A DNA stretch of 64,000 nt from an uncultured Eggerthellaceae bacterium (GTDB lineage Bacteria; Actinomycetota; Coriobacteriia; Coriobacteriales; Eggerthellaceae): the NCBI GenBank assembly GCA_958452575.1, contig CAUDUM010000002.1:186001-250000 (forward strand), written 5' to 3'. Below, piece by piece: positions 57,418 through 64,000 of the stretch. Under the pieces are notes generated by a model. That model made no database searches. It was not told the DNA's origin and worked only from the letters and a program-made list of their open reading frames with translations. The position numbers were made by a program, and so were the translations under genes. Each line of letters starts with the position of its first letter. Positions within the stretch are counted from its first letter, which is position 1.

Positions 57418-57569
57418 CCCCCTCTCCTCGCATCGGAGGCCTCGTTCCGCATCGGCGCCGCGACCCGATTCAGCGGCGCGCTCCCCGCGCCCGCATCCCA
57501 CCCACGCAAGCACTCCATCCTGCGCCGACGCACCGCCCTGCGTCGGCAGCACGCGGACCGGACGAGCCC

Positions 57570-60299
57570 TTATTCCGCAAGCTCGTCCAAAAAGCCCACG
57601 CGGTAGTTCTTGAAGATGGCCTCGCCTTCCTCCTGGGTGGCGTCCAGATCGACGTCCGCCACGATAGCGAAGTCGCGATCCCCCTCCACATCCTTGAACG
57701 TCTGCACCGCATGCCAGACATGCTCGGTTTTCTCGTCGGCATCGTCGAGGGATAGATACGCCATCGAGCGCGCATCGCCGTCGACGACGATCGCCTCGTG
57801 CTCCTCGAAGAAGGCGTCGAGCGCATCGCGCCAGCGCCGCTGCGCAAAACCCCACTCGCCGTCGAGCTTTCCCAGCTCCGCTGCGGCATCGAACGGCACC
57901 GGACCGTCCGCTGCGTCGCGCGCCGCCAAGCTGACGCGGCGGAACAGCGCGTTGCGCACGAGCACGGTGAGGCCGCGCCTGTCGCGCACGACCGCATCCT
58001 CCTCGCCGGGAGGCGCCGCATCGATGCCGCGGTCCTCTCCCGCGCGCTCCCATTCGTCGACCAGGCTCGAGTCCACCGTGTGGACCACGAAATCCAGCCA
58101 CGCGATGATGTCGCGCAGGCGGTCGTCGCATTTGTCGTCGGGCACCGTGCGGTCGAGCGCGCGGAACGCATCCGACAGATAGCGCAGCAGCGTGCCCTCG
58201 CTGCGCGCGATGCCGTAGCGGTTGACGTAGCCCTTGAAATCCGACGCGGTCTCCACCATGTCGCGCAGCACCGACTTGGGGCTGGGCCAATAATCGTTGG
58301 CCCACGGCACGGCACGACGATACTTGTCGAACGCGAACTCGATCAGATCCTCCAGCGGCTTGGGATAGGTGACGTCGGCGAGGCGTTCCATGCGCTCCTC
58401 GTACTCGATGCCGTCCGCCTTCATCTCGAACATCGCCTTGTCGCGCGCCTGACGCTGCTGGGCGCGCAGGATCTGGCGCGGATCGTCCAGCGTCGCCTCG
58501 GTGAGCGAGATGACGTCGAGCGCGTACGTGTCGGATTCGGGATCCAGCAGCTCGAGTGCCTCCAGCAAAAACGGCGAGAGCGGCTGGTCGAGCGCGAAAT
58601 CCTCGGGAAGATCGACCGTCAGCGCGTATTCGGCGCCGCCATCTTCGGCCTCGGTCTTGACCACAACGCCGGTGTCCATCAGCGTCTCGAAGATCTCCGC
58701 CGCGCGCTGCATGAGACGCGCCTTCTGCTCGGGCGTCTGCGCAGATTCGGCGACCAGCTCCGACACGCGTGCCCAGGCGTCGCCGCCGCGCGACACCAGC
58801 GCCAGCACCATGGAGTGGGTGACGCGCATATGGGGCGTGAGCACCTCCGGCTCGGCGGACACCAGGCGGTTGAACGTCTGCTCGCTCCAGCCGACAAACC
58901 CCTCGGGCGGTTTTTTCTTCTTGATCTTGCGCTGCTTCTTGGGATCGCCCGCGGCCTTGGCCATCGCGCGCGCGTTCTCGATATCGTGCTCGGGCGCCTC
59001 GACGATCACCAGGCCCTCGGTATCGAAGCCGGCGCGGCCCGCGCGGCCGGCGATCTGATGGAACTCGCGTGCGCGCAGGCGGCGCTGCTTGCGGCCATCG
59101 TATTTTGCCAGCGCGGTGAGCAGGACCGTATGGATCGGGACGTTGATGCCCACGCCGAGCGTGTCGGTTCCGCAGATCACCGGCAAAAGCCCCTGCTGTG
59201 CCAAGCGCTCGACCAAAAGACGGTAGCGCGGCAGCATGCCGGCGTGGTGAACGCCCACGCCGCAGCCAAGGAGGCGCTTGAGCGTTTTGCCGAACCCGGT
59301 GGTGAAACGCGTTCCCTTGATGGCCTCCTTCACGGCCTCGCGCTGCTCCTTGGTGGCGACGCCGTAGCTGGCCAGAGCCTGCGCGGATGCGAGCGCGGCG
59401 TCTTGCGCGAAGTGGACCACGTACAGCGGGGCCTTGCCCTCGCGCAGAGCCAGCTCGATGGTCGCCTCGAGCGGCGTGAGCACGTATTTGTACGAAAGCG
59501 GCACGGGACGCGGCGCGTCCAGCACGGCGTCAACCGCGCGCCCGGTGCGCTCGCGCAGCGACGCGGCTATGGACGACACGTCACCCAACGTGGCGCTCAT
59601 CAACAAGAACTGCGTCTTGTTGAGGATGAGCAGCGGCACCTGCCACGCCCAGCCGCGGTCGGGTTCTCCGTAGTAGTGGAACTCGTCCACGGCGACGCAG
59701 CCGATGTCGGCGTCCTCCCCTTCGCGCAACGCCTGGTTGGCCAGGATCTCCTGCGTGCAGCAGATGACCGGAGCGTCGGGGTTGACGCTGGCGTCGCCGG
59801 TGATCATGCCCACGTTGTCGCGCCCGAGCACCTCCACCAAGTTGAAGAACTTCTCGCTGACCAGGGCCTTGATGGGAGCGGTGTAATATGAGCGCCGCCC
59901 GGTGCACATGGCGATGAAATGCATGCCCAACGCGATGAGCGACTTGCCCGATCCGGTGGGCGTGCCCACGATGACATGGTCGCCGGCAGCGAAGTCCATC
60001 AGCGCGTCCTCCTGATGGGGCCACAGCTCGATGCCGCGGGCAAGCGTCCAGTCGAGGAACCGCTCGAACGCAGCGCTCGCCGAAAGCCACGGCTCCGGCT
60101 GGCTGCCGTCCTCCGGCTCCCACCATGTCGGGGACAATGCCCCCAGCGAGCCGAATGCCTCCGCGTCGATCCGATCGGCGTCCGCCGCCGGAGCATCACC
60201 TGCGATAAACGAAACCGCATCCGCGCCCGGCAAAGCCCCTCCTTCAGCCGACGGCGAGCCCGCCTGCCCAGAGCCGACCTCGCGAGAATCCTCAGCCAT
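57570..60299 (-). CDS. Ski2-like DEAD/DEAH helicase with DUF3516
   Basis: A 909-residue helicase. After an acidic N-terminus come motif I GTPTGSGKSLIALGMHF, motif II DEFH (VAVDEFHYYGEPDRG), motif III MSATLGD, a second lobe with GCGVGVHHAGMLPRYRLLVERLAQQGLLPVICGTDTLGVGINVP and motif VI HQIAGRAGRAGFD. The C-terminal 420 residues match DUF3516, found in actinobacterial relatives of Mtr4/Ski2-type RNA helicases. DEFH instead of DEVH is unusual but keeps the DExH pattern. It probably acts in RNA turnover. The start at 60299 follows GAAGGAAAG. Confidence 0.92.
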   Translation of the reverse strand: MAEDSREVGSGQAGSPSAEGGALPGADAVSFIAGDAPAADADRIDAEAFGSLGALSPTWWEPEDGSQPEPWLSASAAFERFLDWTLARGIELWPHQEDALMDFAAGDHVIVGTPTGSGKSLIALGMHFIAMCTGRRSYYTAPIKALVSEKFFNLVEVLGRDNVGMITGDASVNPDAPVICCTQEILANQALREGEDADIGCVAVDEFHYYGEPDRGWAWQVPLLILNKTQFLLMSATLGDVSSIAASLRERTGRAVDAVLDAPRPVPLSYKYVLTPLEATIELALREGKAPLYVVHFAQDAALASAQALASYGVATKEQREAVKEAIKGTRFTTGFGKTLKRLLGCGVGVHHAGMLPRYRLLVERLAQQGLLPVICGTDTLGVGINVPIHTVLLTALAKYDGRKQRRLRAREFHQIAGRAGRAGFDTEGLVIVEAPEHDIENARAMAKAAGDPKKQRKIKKKKPPEGFVGWSEQTFNRLVSAEPEVLTPHMRVTHSMVLALVSRGGDAWARVSELVAESAQTPEQKARLMQRAAEIFETLMDTGVVVKTEAEDGGAEYALTVDLPEDFALDQPLSPFLLEALELLDPESDTYALDVISLTEATLDDPRQILRAQQRQARDKAMFEMKADGIEYEERMERLADVTYPKPLEDLIEFAFDKYRRAVPWANDYWPSPKSVLRDMVETASDFKGYVNRYGIARSEGTLLRYLSDAFRALDRTVPDDKCDDRLRDIIAWLDFVVHTVDSSLVDEWERAGEDRGIDAAPPGEEDAVVRDRRGLTVLVRNALFRRVSLAARDAADGPVPFDAAAELGKLDGEWGFAQRRWRDALDAFFEEHEAIVVDGDARSMAYLSLDDADEKTEHVWHAVQTFKDVEGDRDFAIVADVDLDATQEEGEAIFKNYRVGFLDELAE

Positions 60300-60426
60300 A
60301 ATCTTTCCTTCGCCCTTCACAAAATCGAACGTTTGTTCTATTATACTACACGAAAAGAAACATAGGTCATTGAATATCGCATTATCTCATACAGATATTC
60401 GCGAAGCCGGAACAGGAGGGATGAGC

Positions 60427-60645
60427 ATGTTCGCCACCGCCCCGACCATCACCACCTATCTGGATGCTGTCGATGAGGTCGACGATGTGCGCCGCAGCCT
60501 CGAGGGCCTGTCGCAGATCATCCTCGCCCTCGAAGTCGCCGACCTAGCCGAACCGGAATCCCTCGACCTGATCGCCCGCCTCCTCGACTACTGCGCCCTC
60601 TCCCTGGACACCGCGACGATCCAATTCGAGATGGTCAAGGTGTAG
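60427..60645 (+). CDS. Small acidic protein, function unknown
   Basis: A 72-residue protein, mostly helical: EVDDVRRSLEGLSQIILALEVADLAEPESLDLIARLLDYCALSLD. No family is recognised. CAGGAGGG lies right before 60421 and fits the second ATG at 60427 best. It stops 3 bp before a 39-codon frame that resembles an antitoxin tail, so the pair may be a decayed toxin-antitoxin-type locus or two small unrelated genes. Confidence 0.6.
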   Translation: MFATAPTITTYLDAVDEVDDVRRSLEGLSQIILALEVADLAEPESLDLIARLLDYCALSLDTATIQFEMVKV

Positions 60646-60648
60646 CGC

Positions 60649-60768
60649 ATGGAAAACGGGGATTTGGGGTCCATGAGCTTGGATACGCTTCGGCGTTACG
60701 TGGAGGCGCTTGGGGGCAGCTTGACGCTGGTCGCGGAGCTTCCGAGCGGAACGGTGCTGCTGGTGTAG
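60649..60768 (+). pseudogene. Short frame resembling the C-terminus of an XRE/HigA-type antitoxin
   Basis: A 39-residue frame, ATG at 60649 to TAG at 60766-60768, ending MSLDTLRRYVEALGGSLTLVAELPSGTVLLV. The SLxTLRRYVEALGGxLxLVAxxPxG pattern is the usual end of XRE-family antitoxins, normally preceded by a helix-turn-helix that is absent here. It is too short to act as one alone. Either it is a remnant of a deleted antitoxin or a small expressed peptide coupled to the upstream gene. Confidence 0.55.
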
Positions 60769-60774
60769 CCGTGC

Positions 60775-61686
60775 CTAGTCCGCAAGGTCGCGACGGACGC
60801 GCTCGCAAGCACGGCGGACAAGCTCCATGCTCCGCGCGGTTCCCTCGTACTCGCTCGACTCCTTCAGCCACAACGCGCTGACGGGAAACGTCGGCACATT
60901 GGGCTCGTCCAGGCGAAGAAAGCGCACTTTTGCCCCGTACACGTAGCGGTTGTGCGACGTTACCACCGCTACGCCCTGTCCCGTCTCGATCATGAAAAAC
61001 AGCGTGTCCACATCGCTCATGCGGCTCGAATTTGCCAGAAGCGATGCGCTGTAGCGCGTATCGTAGAACGCGCGAATGTTCGGCCACACGTGGCGCGAGG
61101 GAACAAGCAGCCGCTCGCCTGCCAGATCGGCAAGCTTGACGCTTTCGCGCTGCGCAAGCCGGTGCCACGGCGCCACCGCCACCACAAAGGTATCGTCATA
61201 CAAGGGGACCGCTTCGCACTCGGCACGCAGGTCGGGATCGTCGTCCATGGTGATGATCACGTCCGCCGTACGCGAACGCAGATCTTCCGCCAAACGCAGG
61301 TATTCCACCGAGAGAAACCGCAGCTCGACGTCAGGATGATACCGTTTGAACCACGCGTGAAGCGGCTGGAGCACACGACGGGCGGCATCGCGCAGGTAGC
61401 CTATGCGGATCACGGATCCAAGACCGCGCTTGCGCGCCTCGATCTTTTCGAGCGCGAACTCGTACTCGCGGACGATGCGGAGGGCATCGTCCGCAAACCC
61501 CCTGCCAGCGCTCGTAAGCGCCACGCCGGAGGACGAGCGCGACAGCAGCTTGACGCCCAACTGCTTTTCCATCGCGTCGATGTGCTTGCTGAGCGCAGGC
61601 TGCGTCATGTGAAGCCGACGAGCCGCCTCGGTGTAGTTGAGCGTCGCGGCAAGCTCTAAGAACTCGCGGATGTAGCGAATACGCAC
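60775..61686 (-). CDS. LysR-family transcriptional regulator (2)
   Basis: A 303-residue LysR protein: MRIRYIREFLELAATLNYTEAARRLHMTQPALSKHIDAMEKQLGVKLL is the helix-turn-helix, and GSVIRIGYLRDAARRVLQPL begins the effector domain. Pattern and wording of the N-terminus are the subgroup common in Eggerthellaceae. It lies 155 bp downstream of the MFS gene on the same strand and near the molybdoenzyme, which makes it a candidate regulator of that locus. Confidence 0.92.
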   Translation of the reverse strand: MRIRYIREFLELAATLNYTEAARRLHMTQPALSKHIDAMEKQLGVKLLSRSSSGVALTSAGRGFADDALRIVREYEFALEKIEARKRGLGSVIRIGYLRDAARRVLQPLHAWFKRYHPDVELRFLSVEYLRLAEDLRSRTADVIITMDDDPDLRAECEAVPLYDDTFVVAVAPWHRLAQRESVKLADLAGERLLVPSRHVWPNIRAFYDTRYSASLLANSSRMSDVDTLFFMIETGQGVAVVTSHNRYVYGAKVRFLRLDEPNVPTFPVSALWLKESSEYEGTARSMELVRRACERVRRDLAD

Positions 61687-61841
61687 GGCAGGCCCCCTTC
61701 CTGCGAAACGATACGCCCATTATCCCACGATCACGCATCCGCGCCCGCAAGGATGAGCGGCAACGCGAAGGATCCGCACTCGTCAAAAGGATCGGCAGGC
61801 GCGCTCGACGAGGCTGGCGGCCACCGCAAAAGAGGCCGCGC

Positions 61842-63107
61842 TTAACGGCCCTGTTTGGCGCCCAGCCTCCCGATCGCAAGCACCGCGACGACGGTAAGCG
61901 CCATAACGGCGATGACGCCGACGAACATGAGGGTGTACCCTCCGGTCACCTCGATAGATGCGCCCCAGATGAAGCCCGACACCACCGACCCGACGGACGC
62001 CGCCATCGACACGCGCGAATAGATCGCGGGGTACTCCGCATCCCCGAAGGCGCGCCGCGTGATGATGGGCGTCATGACGTTGGTGATGCCGTAGAAGCAT
62101 CCGTACACGAACACGGCGAGGTAGAGCACCGCAGCCGAGGCGCCGCCGACAAGCAGCAGGGCAACGCCTAAGATGCCCAGCGCCAACGTGAGCACGGTGC
62201 TGGCGCACGGACGAGCGTCTCCTACGTACCCCAGAACCAGCTTGGACGCCGTCTGCCCCGCCATCGCGACCGACGAAGCCGTCGCCCCCAAAAGCGGCAT
62301 CGCCGCAGCCAGCTCGAGCGTGTTCATGTAGCTCGGGATCATAAAGTAGACGTACATGCCGAAATTAAGCATGAAGCACATGGCCACGATCAGAAAGAAC
62401 ACCGGCATCCGGAACGCCCGCGATGCCGGAACCCCCTCTGCAGGAGCAGACGCTCCCGCCACAGCCGCGCTCCCGCTTTTCACCCAGGCGCTATCGGAGG
62501 TCGCCCCGAACGGCACAAGCCCCTTGTCCTCGGGCCGGCTTGCCACCATGAAAAGCACCGCCGGTAGCGTGGCGAGCGACAGGACGGCGAACGCCAGATA
62601 CGTCGCCGACCACCCAATCGACTGGATAAGCATCCCGCCGACCGAGCTCCACACGACTCCGCCCACGCCCGTAAACGCCATCACCACGCCGAGAAGCACA
62701 CCGGAGCGCTTGAAAAACCAGCGATTGATCAGGGTCGACGGCGCCAAGAACAGCAGCATGCCAACCCCGAAGCCCATCGCCGCGGCACCCACGTAGAACT
62801 GCCACAAAGAATGCGTGAACGACAGCCAAACGAACGCCGCCGCCATCACGACCACCGCTCCCCCCACGCAGACCCGGGCGTCGCGCGTGCCCAGCAGGCG
62901 ACCCATCGCCGGCAGCGCCACCATCGCCGCAAGCCACAGGATCGAGGTGTAGTAGCCCAAAAGCCCTGTGCCGATGCCCAAGTCGGCAGACACCGCCGGA
63001 TAGAAAATACCTGCGCACGAAAGCCCCAACGACAGAGGGATAAAGCTGGTCAGCACCAGCGCCGCCACCACAAAGTACCCGAAGAAGACCTTTCGTCCGC
63101 TTGCCAT
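61842..63107 (-). CDS. Major facilitator superfamily transporter
   Basis: A 421-residue transporter with 12 predicted membrane helices, six on each side of a cytoplasmic Ala/Pro-rich loop near residues 190-225. It has MGFGVGMLLFLAPSTLINRWFFKRSGVLLGVVMAF and FYGITNVMTPIITRRAFGDAEYPAIYSRVSMAAS, resembling the oxalate/formate-antiporter-like MFS group seen in gut Eggerthellaceae. The ATG at 63107 follows AAAGGATG. Divergent from the zinc-ribbon/molybdoenzyme pair, it may import the enzyme's substrate or export its product. Confidence 0.9.
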   Translation of the reverse strand: MASGRKVFFGYFVVAALVLTSFIPLSLGLSCAGIFYPAVSADLGIGTGLLGYYTSILWLAAMVALPAMGRLLGTRDARVCVGGAVVVMAAAFVWLSFTHSLWQFYVGAAAMGFGVGMLLFLAPSTLINRWFFKRSGVLLGVVMAFTGVGGVVWSSVGGMLIQSIGWSATYLAFAVLSLATLPAVLFMVASRPEDKGLVPFGATSDSAWVKSGSAAVAGASAPAEGVPASRAFRMPVFFLIVAMCFMLNFGMYVYFMIPSYMNTLELAAAMPLLGATASSVAMAGQTASKLVLGYVGDARPCASTVLTLALGILGVALLLVGGASAAVLYLAVFVYGCFYGITNVMTPIITRRAFGDAEYPAIYSRVSMAASVGSVVSGFIWGASIEVTGGYTLMFVGVIAVMALTVVAVLAIGRLGAKQGR

Positions 63108-63356
63108 CGCCGCATCCTTTCGCCCTGCGAGCCCGCTCCCGTTCCATCGGGACGCCTCGACTCTCGTGCGCATTGTATCCGCAGAAAAGGCGGCCCAGCG
63201 CCAAACCGCGCCGCATCGTCGGCAGCTATGCCAAATCGCACTAGCGTATTCCGTTTTTCATTCAGAGGAACGAAAAAGAGACTCTTCCCACTCGCGTTTG
63301 CGCAGCCTATGCTCAAAGGTAGCGTTCTATACAAAGGAAGAGAGAGGGGGCCTTCC

Positions 63357-63767
63357 ATGTGCTTCAGACCGCCCACCATCGAGGGAGCGACGCTTACCTG
63401 CGCAAGCTGCGGCGCAAGCGTACCGCTCGACGCCAAAACCTGCCCGAGCTGCGGCGCCGTGCAGGCGGCAAACGCCTCGGCCGCTCCGCCGCCGGCGCCT
63501 CCGGGAATAGGGCAACCGGCAGTTCCTACCCCGCTAGCCCCCGCGGCGACGACCGCGCCCGCCAACGCGCTTTGGGCCGCACCCGGCACGCTGCCCAATC
63601 AGCCGCGCGTCCCGCAGGTCGGCGGGCGCATCCGCACGCCGCGCGGCATGGTTGCTGCAACGTCGAGCACCGCCCCCACCGCACCCGCTGGGCCGGGGTT
63701 CGAAAAGGCGCCCGACATCTCCAACACGGGCAACTACTTCACCACCGGCAACTACAACAACGGCTAA
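63357..63767 (+). CDS. Zinc-ribbon protein with Pro/Ala-rich tail
   Basis: A 136-residue protein. A four-cysteine ribbon, CASCGASVPLDAKTCPSCG, at residues 15-33 is followed by an Ala/Pro-rich stretch, a basic segment (VGGRIRTPRGM) and a Gly/Asn/Thr end (SNTGNYFTTGNYNNG). No enzymatic motif. GAGAGGGGG lies upstream of the ATG at 63357. It is 13 bp before the molybdoenzyme gene and is probably translated with it; a role in assembly or redox partnering is only a guess. Confidence 0.8.
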   Translation: MCFRPPTIEGATLTCASCGASVPLDAKTCPSCGAVQAANASAAPPPAPPGIGQPAVPTPLAPAATTAPANALWAAPGTLPNQPRVPQVGGRIRTPRGMVAATSSTAPTAPAGPGFEKAPDISNTGNYFTTGNYNNG

Positions 63768-63780
63768 GGAGGTGCGCCGC

Positions 63781-64000
63781 ATGAAAACCAAAGGGAAAAC
63801 CGTCTACAAGGGCATCGGCTTTTGCGCTACCGGCATGGGATCCAACATCTGCGCCGTTGACGTAGACGACGAGCAGCAAAAGGTCATCCGCATCCGCCCG
63901 TACCACTTCGACGAAAACGGGCCAATAGAGCGGCTGAACCCCTGGAGAATCGAAGCACGCGGGCACGTACTCGATCCCGGCACCACCACTACGTTCTCGC
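63781..64000 (+). CDS. Molybdopterin-dependent oxidoreductase, N-terminus only (truncated by window end)
   Basis: The first 73 residues are visible. They contain VYKGIGFCATGMGSNIC, VIRIRPYHFDE and NPWRIEARGHVLDPG. The IRIRPxxFxE...WxIEARG layout matches the start of the pyrogallol-phloroglucinol transhydroxylase large subunit and of catechol dehydroxylases of gut Actinobacteria (DMSO-reductase family, bis-MGD molybdenum). The start is preceded by AAGGAGG. With a neighbouring LysR and MFS gene, as in known dehydroxylase loci, a catechol- or polyphenol-type substrate is plausible. No more can be said without the rest of the gene. Confidence 0.7.
   Translation, partial: MKTKGKTVYKGIGFCATGMGSNICAVDVDDEQQKVIRIRPYHFDENGPIERLNPWRIEARGHVLDPGTTTTFS

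Overview
The window looks like chromosome from a GC-rich anaerobic actinobacterium, most likely a gut Eggerthellaceae (class Coriobacteriia). This is inferred from several things together: codon bias in every real gene, an electron-transfer-flavoprotein/FixCX module with CaiA- and CaiC-like partners, a molybdopterin enzyme at the right edge that resembles the transhydroxylase/catechol-dehydroxylase family, and LysR plus MFS genes beside it. No rRNA, complete tRNA, CRISPR array, integrase or transposase was seen.

Layout. 1-1043: the end of a pyridoxamine-phosphate-oxidase-fold gene and a small DUF1292 gene. 1208-7045: a three-gene plus-strand cassette (TerB_N/TerB_C protein, BrxD-type ATPase, BrxHI/Lhr-type helicase) that reads as a candidate anti-phage module without a BREX methylase or phosphatase. 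7291-19691: housekeeping genes, namely a fused SecDF, a U32 peptidase-family protein, two paralogous class A penicillin-binding proteins with a lipoprotein between them, and argH. 18303-26828: a minus-strand arginine cluster in transcription order argC-J-B-D-R-G-H. 26900-34203: a PglF/FlaA1-type nucleotide-sugar dehydratase, glutamate-cysteine ligase, FKBP isomerase, methionine aminopeptidase, and a ClC plus potassium channel pair. 34204-38390: pheS-pheT behind a T-box leader. 38457-41199: a small unknown protein, a GNAT acetyltransferase, endonuclease IV and a HAD phosphatase. 41774-52002: a catabolic or respiratory block of fixABCX, two acyl-CoA dehydrogenases, a CoA ligase, a BadF/HgdC-type activase and a LarA-like protein, probably serving CoA-thioester activation and reduction of an unsaturated acid. 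52116-56072: an amino-acid-type binding lipoprotein transcribed with a dual-sensor MscS channel. 56521-64000: two LysR regulators, a Ski2-like helicase, a small protein followed by an antitoxin-tail-like peptide, an MFS transporter, a zinc-ribbon protein and the start of a molybdoenzyme.

Between the genes are families of structured repeats. Family A is a hairpin that starts directly after a stop codon, followed by a mosaic of inverted repeats (four copies: after the DUF1292 gene, argG, pheT and pheS). Family B is about 115-130 bp, with an outer and a central stem whose sequences differ between copies while staying self-complementary, and with conserved unpaired blocks. There are three copies, and one lies in frame inside the BrxHI-like helicase gene. 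Family C is a short hairpin with a conserved loop and variable outer stem (two copies). The strongest leads are the TerB-BrxD-BrxHI cassette, the covarying family B element, the binding-protein/MscS operon and the truncated molybdoenzyme locus.
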